From: Planoprotostelium fungivorum | Taxonomy: Eukaryota > Evosea > Variosea > Cavosteliida > Cavosteliaceae | NCBI GenBank assembly: GCA_003024175.1 | Contig: MDYQ01000061.1 | Location: forward strand, 62,001-126,000 | Reading direction: 5' to 3' | Length of the DNA stretch: 64,000 bases | In this document: positions 45,341 through 56,421 of the stretch, one piece after another | How the letters are laid out: the number at the start of each line of letters is the position of its first letter | How positions within the stretch are numbered: the stretch's first letter is position 1 | The notes under the pieces: generated by a model | Database searches by the model: none | Told to the model about the DNA's origin: nothing | Seen by the model: only the letters and a program-made list of their open reading frames with translations | Position numbers and translations under genes: made by a program

Positions 45341-47819
45341 ATGAAGCAGGTAGCCCTTCTGCTCGTTCTTCTCTTGGCAGCTTCGGCTCACATTTCTCTC
45401 CATCATCCTTCCGTCTATGATCCCGTGAGTCATTTTGTCATATCGTCACTCTCAATCTCCGTATGATTCGGATGAGGCTGACGGATCTCAGAATACGTAT
45501 GACGATAACCACAGAGACGCAAACAAAGCGTCTGACCCTCTGGACGGTTTAACATTCGACCAATGGTGGTGGCATGGATATCTGAACAACCCTCCCATCG
45601 CGAGACCCGACAATGTGATTTCATATCACCATCACACATCATCTTCTAAACATGCGCAGGTGTTCGAGCTCCCCGCTAACGGTAAAGTGAAGGCGTGGAT
45701 CGCAAATTCGAGAACGTTTACGCCTTACGGCTGGCCGGACAGGATGTTTAAGAATCCAGAGGACGTTATCGAGCCTTTCACAACCAGTCAATACGTCCGT
45801 GAGTGGACACATCACATGACGACGGATGGATTCTGAATGACGATGTGCAGAGTGGAACAACATCCACACGAACAACAGAAGCGACCTTGCCGGTTGCGTT
45901 CTGGGTATCTCATACAAGTCAGACAGATTCCAGATCAAGCCTGAAGACTTTGGTGAGTCTGCAGCTTATCTATCGCCTTTTCCTAAAGTACGAGCAGTCA
46001 TCTTCTCTGTGGCCCACGACTGCCCTGCGAGATGGCTGCAGACGTTCCAAGTGCCCAACTTGCCAGCGTGTCCGAACGGAATGTGTCAGTGTGCATGGTT
46101 CTGGGTGCACAAGTCATACGGAGGAACTGATCAGATCGTGAGTCTTCATCTGCCATCATCCCTCTGCCATCATGCATCATCATCACGAACTAGTTGGCCT
46201 TCGTAAAAAGAGGGATGCTGACAGTGTATAGTACATGACGCCATTCCAATGCAAGGTCACTGGCGCTTCTGCTAGCGCCTCGCCTGTCGATGTGGCTCAC
46301 GCCAAGCCTCCTCGAAAGTGCTGGGACCCTGCCAACTGCAGACTTGGACCTCGCAACCCCATGTACTGGATGTGAGTTCCATCTATCTCCATCACATCAC
46401 GCTCATCACATCATGCCGCAAACATCATCAAGAGCATCATTTGACCGACATCCATAGGAACAAGGAGAGGAACAATATGCACGAGCCCGACCACTTCGCT
46501 CCTTCCTACTCCACCCTCTACGGTTTCCCCGAAGGTGCTCAGCAAGACATCTTTGTTGCAACCAACCCCGTCAACTACGTGTCCAGACCCTTCCCTGCCG
46601 AAGCCAAGTGCGGCACGAAGCCCTCTCGTCTCGTCAGCTCTGGCAACGGAACACTGACCCTGGGACAGAACGACATCTTAGTGTCGCCCAACTGCAAGTA
46701 CAACCTGTGGTTCGGTGGTGATGGTGCCCTCTACCTCGGTACACCAGGTGAGAAATTCTTCATCTGATAGTTGTACATGATGGGAAGAAGGACTCATGGA
46801 TATAGATCGCAACAGCATCTGGGACATCAACTTTTACTGGCGTACAAATAACAACCCGGGCGGCAGTGGATGGATTGCCAGCATCACCAGCGCTGGAGAC
46901 TTTATCATTCAGAACTCTGCAGGACAGAGAAGATTCACCAGTCCCATGACGAACAACGTTGGAGTTGGACCTTACCGCTTGGAGTTGACCAACGCCGGAC
47001 AAATCATCTTGTTCGACTCACTTGGCCACGACTTGTGGGAGTCTAGCTGGAAGTGAGTTCCCCTCCACCGTCACCATCATCATGATGTCTGATGATGTGA
47101 TGATGAGAGACCTAAAGACGAGCAGTGATCAACGAGAGCAGAACTGGGTCGGACCATTCAACCCCGATCCACCCATCTGGAAGACCTTCTCTCGCAACAA
47201 CACCAACAACGGTGGAAACAACGGTGGTAACGGTGGAGACAACAGTGACTACGGACCCATCACTGCCAACACCGATCGCTGGGGATCTGACATCGGCAAC
47301 GCCAAGGCTGACAGCGCAAAGACATGTCAGGCCATGTGCTACAAGTGAGGACGGAGGACATCACCCTCGTGATGCTGTCGATGATGACGGTGAGGCTGAC
47401 GAGATGCAACAGGAACGCAGCTTGTGTGTCCTTCAGCTGGAACTCTTGCGGTGATGGCACTTGCTACATGAAGGGCAGCGCACCCAGCACAACCGCAAAC
47501 AACTGCTTCGCCAGTGGAACTATCAACGGTCGTACTGGTAACAACAACAACAACGGTGGCAGCTTCGGTCCCATTTTGACTGGAGACAGACCCGGTAGTG
47601 ATTTGGAGTTGGTGAACGCCGCCAACATCCAAGACTGTCAGCAGAAGTGCCTCGCCAGACAGTGAGAGAGATAGATGATGAAGATGGCTGATGTAGAGCA
47701 GGGGCTGTGGCTCGTTCGCATGGGACTCTTGTGGCAATACTCTGTGCTGGCTCAAGTCTGGACAGCCCGGCTTAGATACGTCGGTTGGATGCAGACAGAG
47801 CGGAGTCGTCAACAAGTGA
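45341..47819 (+). CDS. Secreted AA14-like monooxygenase + lectin + two PAN-like domains, copy 2
   Basis: Starts with the same signal peptide and HISLHHPSVYDP as copy 1, then DGLTFDQWWWHGYLNNPP, FELPANGKVKAW, VIFSVAHDC..W, CQCAWFWVH and QIYMTPFQC. The lectin-like domain (LGQNDILVSPNCKYNLW; LFDSLGHDLWESSW) is followed by a Gly/Asn linker (NNGGNNGGNGGDNS). Two PAN/Apple-like units come next: RWGSDIGNAKADSAKTCQAM, then ACVSFSWNSCGDGTCYMKG; and RPGSDLELVNAANIQDCQQ, then GCGSFAWDSCGNTLCWLKSG. The second unit is completed by a last exon ending SGVVNK, TGA at 47817. AATAAA at about 47861. The 94-nt intron 46138-46231 is identical to that of copy 3. PAN units usually bind carbohydrate or protein; here they probably anchor the enzyme to its substrate. 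Confidence 0.85.
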
Positions 47820-48268
47820 TGAGGTCTCTCATCGGGTGTTCTTGTGTTTGTAGAACGAGAATAAATGTTAAAATCAAGAAATGCGAAAGATGATGGATGG
47901 GACGGTGGAGATGATGAATGGAAGGTCTTGATGTGATAGAAGATTGACCATTTCTAAGCGGATGAGACTTATGAAATCAGGTGAGCAGCCGTCTGTAGCA
48001 ATCTCGAGAATCTCCTAATACAAGTCTCGATCGATGATGGATGAAGATTCAAGTTCAGACTGCGAAATCTCGATCCTCTATATTTTCACTGCGACCGATT
48101 TCTCCTCCTCCTCTTCTGGTCCGTGCCCGACACCCTTCTCGTGCTGAAGCGACACCATTCGCTTCACGAGGAGAATTGACACAAAGCCTTCACCCTCTTG
48201 ACACAAACTGTAGCCGCCTGTCAGACCACAGAGGTCAGCACGTGTGTTTATTCTTTTCCAACCCGAAG
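47820..48268. other. Gap between monooxygenase copies 2 and 3
   Basis: About 450 bp: the 3' end of copy 2 (AATAAA at about 47861) and the promoter of copy 3. The last part (48231-48268) is the conserved GAGGT...TTTATTCTTTTCCAACC leader. An open frame running into copy 3 from 48041 is probably chance. Confidence 0.5.
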
Positions 48269-50640
48269 ATGAAGCAGGTGGCTCTTCTGCTCGTTCTTCT
48301 CTTGGCGGCTTCGGCTCACATTTCTCTCCATCATCCTTCCGTCTATGATCCCGTGAGCCGCTTCCGATGGATGATTGAGAGGTGGCTGATGGAAGACAGG
48401 AACCCTATAACGATAACTACAAGGACAGCAACAAGGCTTCTGACCCTCTGGATGCCTTGCCGTTCGACAAGTGGTGGTGGCACGGACATCTGAATAACCC
48501 TCCCATCGCGAGACCCGACAATGTGATTTCACATCACTGTCTCATCATCCTCTAAACGTTTGCAGGTGTTCGAGCTCCCCGCCAACGGTCAAGTTAAGGC
48601 GTGGATCACCACTAGCAGATCTTTCACTCCCTACGGCTGGCCAGAGAGAATGTTCCCCAACCCAGAAGCCATCGTCGAGCCCTTCGCTGACAGTCCTTAC
48701 GTCAGTGAGTCGACACCACATTGATGTGCACCTGCTGATCACGTGCAGAGTGGAACAACATCCACACGAACAACAGAAGCGATGTCGCTGGCTGCGTTCT
48801 GGGTATCTCATACAAGTCAGACAGATTCCAGATCAAGCCTGAAGACTTTGGTATGTTTGCATCTTGTTCCTCATCTCGTTCTAAAGTACGAGCGCAGTCA
48901 TCTTCTCTGTGGCCCACGACTGCCCTGCGAGATGGCTGCAGACGTTCCAAGTGCCCAACTTGCCAGCGTGTCCGAACGGAATGTGTCAGTGTGCATGGTT
49001 CTGGGTGCACAAGTCATACGGAGGAACTGATCAGATCGTGAGTCTTCATCTGCCATCATCCCTCTGCCATCATGCATCATCATCACGAACTAGTTGGCCT
49101 TCGTAAAAAGAGGGATGCTGACAGTGTATAGTACATGACGCCATTCCAATGCAAGGTCACTGGCGCTTCTGCTAGCGCCTCGCCTGTCGATGTGGCTCAC
49201 GCCAAGCCCCCCCGAAAGTGCTTTGATCCCGCTAACTGCAGACTTGGACCTCGTAACCCCATGTACTGGATGTGAGTGTATCTTCCCCTTCATCATGTTC
49301 ATCATCTGATGATGATCGCAGGAACCAGGACAGAAACAACATGCCCGAAGTCATGCACTTCGCTCCCACGTACTCCACCCTCTACGGCTTCCCCGAAGGT
49401 GCTCAGCAAGACATCTTTGTTGCAACGAACCCCGTCAACTACGTGTCCAGACCCTTCCCTGCCGAAGCCAAGTGCGGCACGAAGCCCTCTCGTCTCGTCA
49501 GCTCTGGCAACGGAACGCGAACTCTCGGACAGAACGACATCTTAGTGTCGCCCAACTGCAAGTACAACCTGTGGTTCGGTGGCGATGGAGCCCTGTACCT
49601 CGGTACACCAGGTGACAAACACTCAATCATTAGACGAGAAGGACTTACCGTTTGTAGATCGCAACAGCATCTGGGACACCAACTTCTACTGGCGTACTAA
49701 CGGCAACCCCGGCGGCAGTGGATGGACTGCCAGCATCACGAGCGCTGGAGACTTTATCATCCAGAACTCTGCCGGACAGAACCGCTTTACCAGTCCCATG
49801 ACAAGCAACGTTGGAGTTGGACCTTACCGCTTGGAGTTGACCAACAACGGACAACTTGTCTTATTCGACTCACTCGGCCACGACTTGTGGGAGTCTAGCT
49901 GGAAGTGAGTGATCTTCACCGTCACGATCATCATCCTGTCCATCACGATCTGCGATGATGCTGATGAGATGATCAGCGATGATCGTGAGCAGAAGTGGGT
50001 CACACCCTTCAACCCCGACCCAGCCATCTGGAAGACCTTCTCTCGCAACAACACCAACAACGGTGGAAACAACGGTGGTAACGGTGGAGACAACAGTGAC
50101 TACGGACCCATCACTGCCAACACCGATCGCTGGGGATCTGACATCGGCAACGCCAAGGCTGACAGCGCAAAGACATGTCAGGCCATGTGCTACAAGTGAG
50201 GAAGCTGACGATGACGACGGTGATGCTGACGAGATGCAAAGGAACGCAGCTTGTGTGTCTTTCAGCTGGAACTCTTGCGGTGACGGCACTTGCTACATGA
50301 AGGGTAGCGCACCCAGCACAACCGCAAACAACTGCTTCGCTAGTGGAACCATCAACGGCCGTACTGGTAACAGCAACGGCAGCTTCGGCCCCATTCAGAC
50401 CGGAGACAGACCCGGTGGTGACTTGGAACAGACCAACGCCGCCAGCATCCAAGACTGTCAGCAGAAGTGCCTCGCCAAACAGTGAGAAGAGAGAGATAGT
50501 GAAGACAGCTGACGTAGAGCAGGGGTTGTGGCTCGTTCGCTTGGGACTCTTGCGGCAACAGCATGTGCTGGTTGAAGTCTGGACAGCCCAGTGTAGACAC
50601 AACCGTCGGATGCAGACAGAACGGAGTCGTCAACAAGTGA
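48269..50640 (+). CDS. Secreted AA14-like monooxygenase + lectin + two PAN-like domains, copy 3
   Basis: Same signal peptide and putative N-terminal His as copies 1 and 2. The substrate-side segment differs slightly (DALPFDKWWWHGHLNNPP). It has FELPANGQVKAW, VIFSVAHDC..W, CQCAWFWVH, QIYMTPFQC and STLYGFPEGAQQDIFV. The lectin-like domain is LGQNDILVSPNCKYNLW with LVLFDSLGHDLWESSW, then the NNGGNNGGNGG linker. Two PAN-like units follow; the second is RPGGDLEQTNAASIQDCQQ, then GCGSFAWDSCGNSMCWLKSG. It ends NGVVNK, TGA at 50638, and AATAAA is at about 50673. It has a shorter linker between PAN units than copy 2. Long stretches, including one whole intron, are identical to copy 2. Confidence 0.85.
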
Positions 50641-50753
50641 AGAGTACGATCTCACGCCAGACTCGTAAAACGACAATAAATGTTGCGATCATATCTGTTG
50701 ATTCATATTCATAAACACGACGAATATTACACTTTATGTGAAGACAAGAGTGT

Positions 50754-52066
50754 TTAGAGCTTCCATCTCTGACAGTCGGAACCGTTATCCTTTTGGAAGG
50801 TGACCGCGTTGTTGTTGCATCCGTCGAGGACGAGACCGTTGGCGACGCTGGAGATCTTGTAGAAGCCGGCGGGTCCTTCAACGAAAGTCCACTGCTGGTT
50901 CTTCGAAGCGTTTCTCTCCTGAAGATCTCATCAGATCGTGATTGGATGATGATGGATGGATGATATGTGATGATGATGGAGAGCTCACTCCGAACAAGAT
51001 GGGCCTGTTTCCTGGGTTCTTTCTTCCGTAAGCATCCAGACCGTTGTGGCTGACGGTGTCCACGATGAGATAGTTGTCGTAGCCGTGGATCAGAATCTGG
51101 AATTGTCTTCCAGAACCGCCGAGAGTGAGGGTGCTGTTGTCTGATCCGATGCTGATGGGCTTCTGGTTGCTCTTCAGAGTGATGGTTCTCTGGCGAATGA
51201 CGTTAGAATGGGTCAGATGGAGATGGAATGAAGGTCTAACCTTGGTGACGGCGTTGAATTGGACCTTGTTGGAGTACGGGAGGATTTTGGAAGCGTAGGT
51301 TCTGGCGTTCTTCCAGCATGAGAAGGTGTTATTGTTGAGAGTGGCCTCGCTAGCTCCAGACAGAGAGAGGTAAGACCACAGGACGGCAGTCTGAGCCCAA
51401 GCTTCGGCCTGTTTCGAGTCACATCTTGATGTTATCATCGCTTGAAAATCACCTTGCTCGATCTCGCATAGGGATCAGGCTGGCAGGGATCGTCGGTGAT
51501 GGCGGAGATCCATTCCTTCGTGCCTCCGATGCCGTTGGTAAAATCGAACGAGTGACCGCTCTCGTGAATGAAGACTTCAGGTCCATATCGTCCGAGATAG
51601 ACACCAGAGTTACCCATAGTGTAAGCTCCGTTGCCAGTGGGTTTGGCGCTCAACTTGTTGACGGCCGAACGGATACGCAGAGGTACCTGATGCATTCAAT
51701 CACTGTGCATTCGTGAGGAGAACTCACGTAAGCGAAGAGAGAGGCCATCTCCTTAGCGTCTGTGACGTATCCGGCGCACAGACAGACGGGAAGCCAGACA
51801 CCGTCCTCATATCCGACCTCATAGACGGAGTCCACCTTCAATCCATCGTTGGCTTTCGAGTTGCAAGCGTCGTATCCAGTGCATTTGGAAGTCCAATCGT
51901 CACGACGAGTGACGGTGAACTTTGGGGTTGATTTTGTTACAGATTTGATCGAGATGTGAGGAGAGAGACCATTGCCCCAGATGACCTTCTTCTTCGACAA
52001 ATCTACGTCGGCTGACGCAGCTAATGCGGCGAGACCGATAAAGAGGAGGACCTTTGTGGTTAGCAT
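50754..52066 (-). CDS. Secreted zincin-like protein with C-terminal beta-trefoil lectin domain
   Basis: The ATG at 52066 opens a signal peptide (MLTTKVLLFIGLAALAASA). The mature part contains CTGYDACNSKANDGLKVDS, VWLPVCLCAGYVTDAKEM and, near 51550, EVFIHESGHSFDF. This is an HExxH zinc site (HESGH) in the style of fungal secreted con-13-like proteins. DPYARSS and EAWAQTAVLWSYLSLSG follow. The C-terminal 130 residues look like a beta-trefoil lectin with QxW repeats: GSGRQFQILIHGYDNYLIVD, then NQQWTFVEGPAGFYKISS and CQRWKL at the end. Peptidase activity is inferred from the motif only. It is transcribed towards monooxygenase copy 3, with 113 bp between the stops. Confidence 0.8.
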
Positions 52067-52387
52067 GGTCGCTGAGAATGGCGCTGTGCTGGGCTCTTCG
52101 TCCAGACATGTGACAGACGACTCGTCCCTCTCTGTTTCTGACATTCGTCAACCGCACATTTAGAGTGTAAATCTTTGTCGGTTGAGCTTACACGGCATCA
52201 GGCTCGATGATGGAGAAGACTTCAAAGAGAACGAAAAGAGAAAACGAATGACTTTGGACCATCATCACGCCGAGTCATTTGGTGGTGTTGAAATGAGAGC
52301 GTGATCACCTCAACTATTTATCGTTCGACCTGCGCGGTCACCTTTAGAGGTTCATCCTTCTCATGTCCTGTATGAAAACTAGGCATG
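52067..52387. other. Intergenic region upstream of the zincin-like gene
   Basis: About 320 bp, holding the promoter of the zincin-like gene and the 3' end of the next minus-strand gene. No gene seen. Confidence 0.5.
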
Positions 52388-53519
52388 TTATGTTCTCGGT
52401 TGATGATCTGATCCCAACATCTGCAACAGACCTTTCCTCATTAGAACCATGATGTGCGTCCCTCTCTCATTACCTCTCGTGGCCTGTTCTAACGACCCTC
52501 CGGTGTCCAACTTGTCATCGAACCAACCTTCACTGTCTAATTCATTGTATCGACCCAGTATACTGTTGATGTACTCATCATCCATCTCCCCCAGTTTGAG
52601 TCGGACTTGCTGATGTGATGTTCAAAATGAGATGATGAGATGATGTGAACCTCTTTACCTTTTCTGACTCTGAACTGGCTTCGAAACGTGAGATCAATCT
52701 CTTCTTGACGACATCTTTAGGTGCGGTGCACAAGATGGTCGAGCAGTTGTACACCTGATCGAGATGAGTGAGGGGACGTGGTCGATCACTTCATCATCAC
52801 CCTTCTTAACTCGGCCATGGCATCGCATGCGAAGAGGTTGTTGAGATCCCCTCGTGAATAGATGTAAGGTGTCAGGAGCGAGCGATCGAAGAAGACCAAG
52901 TTGTCTTTCAGTTTACCCTCCTAAATTCATGTTAGAGGTGTCATATGGTCTGTGTCATCACCTCATAGTCTCTCGCATGTCTCTCGATCGTGCCAAAGAT
53001 GGAACATATCCACTTGATGGGCAAGATGGACCCTTCTGGTCGGTAGAGAGGATTCTGATTGCAGAGCTCCACGAATTGTTCGAATCGTACGTGATAACCA
53101 TTGTCGCGGAGTGTCTGACAGATGGTCGATTTACCTGATCGTCATCAGAATGATCATGGTGATGGAGTTCGAAAAAGAATGCCAGACGAATGGAAGTATT
53201 TGTGAGTGTCACCTGTGGCGGCTACACCTTCGATGAAGACGAAATGAACTTTTCCATTGTTCTTCTGATGAAGAGGAGAGCTATTTGATTTTTCGATTAG
53301 TTGTTTCTGCCTCCTCTCTGCATCGTGTGGATGAAAGAATGAGGTATTGGCCAACGATTGTGTGGACATTTCTTTCCTCTGACTGTTGACGAAAGCTCTC
53401 TGTTGCAATCCTCTTGTGAACAGACTCCTTGCGCTCTGCATACAGATCGAGTTGGAATGCGATGTGATTAATCTCAGAACTGCGTTGTAATCGTCTCCCA
53501 CATCATCATCGGACATCAT
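52388..53519 (-). CDS. P-loop nucleoside/nucleotide kinase-like protein
   Basis: After an N-terminal stretch rich in Ser, Arg and Gln (possibly an organelle signal), VHFVFIEGVAATG joins across an intron to KSTICQTLRDNGYHVRFEQF. This gives the Walker A GVAATGKST and the start of the LID/NMP-type fold. NPLYRPEGSILPIKWICSIF and NLVFFDRSLLTPYIYSRGDL follow; FFDRS resembles the DR(S/Y) element of deoxynucleoside and thymidylate kinases. Then come STILCTAPKDVVKKRLISRF and a C-terminal helix region. The substrate cannot be told. The likely start at 53519 (MMSDDDVGDDYN) is only 10 nt from the ATG of the divergent TAF1B-like gene. Confidence 0.65.
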
Positions 53520-53529
53520 TTGAGACGAG

Positions 53530-55395
53530 ATGGGCGGGAAAGAGAAGAAAGAGCAACGCTGCACACTATGCGGTGGCCTGATGAAGAAGAATGGCATTTA
53601 TTATGTCTGTAGCATTTGCTACGCACAATCACAGGTTATCTCATTTTCAGATGGACATCTAGGGACCTAATTGGATGACAGTTTGCCCACGATGAAGTCA
53701 TGGAAGACGGAGACATCATTATGATGGGAGGCACTAGACGATCGGTGGCTCTGTTGAAGAAGAAGGTCGTAGGAACCGAAGAAGAGCTCATCTGGAAACG
53801 ATCTGATCAGCGCATGAACTATTGGCAGACGGTTCAGCACCTCCTGTCACTCAATGTGAACGCTCTCATACAGGAATGTAACGTTTCTCCCATCATCCAG
53901 CCAGTGGTGGGATCGATCTGGATGGCATGCCTTCACGAACCAACTTTTGTCGATCTCAAGAACAAGATCTCAATCGTGAATGCAAATCGTTTGGTTCGAT
54001 GTTGTTGACACGAACAACAGCAACGGAGAGACAATAAGATTTCAAAAGAAATGCCTCACAATCTACTCCTGGGAATCTGTTATGTGGCGTGTCAATGGTG
54101 TCGATTACCAGTCACTCCAGGAGATCTCTACCTGTGGACCATCGCCAACAAGATCCCATATAGAGGTATGTCTCTCGTCATCACCTTCATCGTATGATCT
54201 CACGATGTGATGTCAGGCTCACACGTACTGCCGTTCGAGGTCGGTCGCCTGCAAAAAGGTGTCGGCGATCTATTGACAACATCGAGCAACACGATACTCT
54301 CTCCCGACGTGAGATCATCAACTTCATCTCTAGAGATCATCGCGCGATGATGGATTCCATCTGATCGTCACCGTTCTCATCTTCCATCACTCCATCACGA
54401 TCGTCTCTCACATGATCTCATCGCATGACAGTCCATCACTGACTTATCCTACTTCTTCTGCACGCTACTCAACATCACTCTCCCTCCTCTCAATCGATCT
54501 GCTCTTCTCCTTCGATTACTCAACGATCTACACTTTAACGAAGAGAGCAAGACAGAACTATTCGACATTGCTGACCGACTCGATTTATTGTTTCAGAGAG
54601 GTGATCCGATGACGATCTCGATGATGATGATGATGTGACGATGAGAAGAGGTGAAGAAGGAAGTTGATCTGTCGGATTTTGCCTTGGTCAGTGCTCAAGT
54701 CATCGTTGCCTTTAGAGTGCGATGCGGCTGTAACCCTACTGTCATCGAAAGATTCGAGAAGTTCATCGACAGTTGGATGCACATGGACGTGGTCAGCAAC
54801 GATCTGAGGTGACATTCGAATTTCAAATGTGAAACGTGGCGGGAAACTGAAGGCGACAGACACATCCGGGAGATGCAAGGTGAAGAAGCGAGGAAGTTTT
54901 TGAGAGAGACAAAGAAGCTGCTGAGGCGTCAAGATGTGGAGAAGTACGAGAATAATCGGCAGGTTGAGTGGGGCGAGTTGATCTCGATTTTCTACGAGTG
55001 ACACGTTGTAGATGCGAGACCCACGCGGAATCTGATGGACAGCCTCTTGGTGGACGAGAAGAAGAAGGGTGAAGGAGAGAAGTTCGACATGGGATCGGTG
55101 CTGAGTGATGACGTCATCGATTACGTGCCGTTACGTTACATCTACTCGAAAGAGGTGAGCAAGAGCATCATCATCAACATCATTATCATCAACAACAACA
55201 TCATCAACAACATCATCATCATCATCAACATCAACGGATGATCACGATCTCACCAAGAGTCAGATGAAGTTGAGAGAAGAATTAGAACAGAAACAGATGA
55301 TTCGTATCTGCAGTGTCTTGACTGGCGAATGGTCGTCCCAGATCATCGGCGCGATCACTCTCATCGAGAGGCTTCTAAAACAGACGAACGAGTGA
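53530..55395 (+). CDS. RNA polymerase I core factor subunit, TAF1B/Rrn7 family
   Basis: A TFIIB-like factor for Pol I initiation. The ATG at 53530 gives a zinc ribbon: CTLCGGLMKKNGIYYVCSIC. After a short linker come WKRSDQRMNYWQTVQHLLSL, then NALIQECNVSPIIQPVVGSIW, a cyclin-fold start. NLLLGICYVACQWCRLPVTP and GDLYLWTIANKIPYRGSHVLP match the family's conserved 'lPvtpGD...W...g.ipY' segment. The second cyclin-like part (ALVSAQVIVAFRVRCGCNPT, then FIDSWMHMDVVSNDLR) and a charged C-terminal part (LREELEQKQMIRICSV) follow. The end at 55395 (TNE, stop) is plausible but less sure. An intron near 55160-55250 is ATC/AAC simple sequence. Confidence 0.75.
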
Positions 55396-55664
55396 GTCCA
55401 CTTCTCTATGCTTCTTATTCATTCCTTTTCAGAAAATCAAATAAGAGAGGACGGGTTCAAGATGATGATCGTTGATACTGTGAATCCATCTTTTGACAGG
55501 ATCCTCTGAAGCGAGAGAGTCACACAAAGAATGTTGGATGATAGACGAATGAACAATTCTTGAAGAATAGATTGAAGATCTGTCTCGTGATGTCTTCTGG
55601 TCTTTTCAAGATGTCTCGTTGTTGTGGATGCGATACATGACATCAATACCAGATCGCACAAACA

Positions 55665-56421
55665 ATGGCTCAGCATCAAGGACTTGTGGAGAAATTAGAC
55701 AAAGTTGTGAGACAGTACCCAGACTTCCCACAGAAGGGCATCCTCTTTCGTGATGTTCACCCTATCATGTCTGACCCAGCCATCAGAAAGGAGGTGAATT
55801 GTGAAGAGCTGATACGGCTCATTCTGATGGAATCAGCTGCAAGATTACTACGCAACACAGTACCAGGCACAGGACATTGATGTCGTTGTTGGATTAGACA
55901 GCAGAGGTTATTACTTTGGTGTTCCTCTCGCTGATCGTCTGAACGTGAGTCAGATCAGATGTTTTCATTTTGTTGGACCATTGTGATATCATTCAGGTCC
56001 CTTTTGTTCCCATCAGAAAGGGAGGTAAGCTTCCAGGTGCAACTTACAAGATCGAATACGCCAAAGAATACGGTGATTGAAGATGAACTGTCTTGGGATC
56101 GATCTTCCATACATGATATGATGGCGACGCCCATCTGATCTGCAATGCAGGGAAAGATTCTTTGGAGATTCAAATCGAAGCCATCAAGCCAGGACAGAGA
56201 GTCGTTGTCTTAGACGATCTGCTGGCCACGGGAGGCACCATCGGTGGTGCCTGTCAATTGCTGGAGAAGGTGAACGATCGTCCATTTGTCTCCCTTCTCA
56301 TGTTCTACATCAGGTTGGTGCTGTCATCGTGGCCTGTGAATTTGTCATCGAGCTCGTAGACCTGGACGGAAAGAAACAAATTCCTCAGGGAGTCAAATAT
56401 AACTCTCTCCTCAAATATTAA
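55665..56421 (+). CDS. APRT: Adenine phosphoribosyltransferase
   Basis: Salvages adenine to AMP using PRPP. Exon 1 encodes [20 protein letters not shown] and [18 protein letters not shown]. Exon 2 contains [18 protein letters not shown]. Then [18 protein letters not shown] and, in the next exon, [20 protein letters not shown] leading into the PRPP motif [13 protein letters not shown]. The last exon encodes [16 protein letters not shown] and ends NSLLKY. All family landmarks are in order over about 180 residues, the usual APRT length, in five exons. Confidence 0.95.

Noticed and set aside
50754-51000. Beta-trefoil QxW domain considered as part of a toxin
   Set aside because: The fold is a general carbohydrate-binding module; it is attached to a zincin-like secreted protein and nothing else suggests a toxin.
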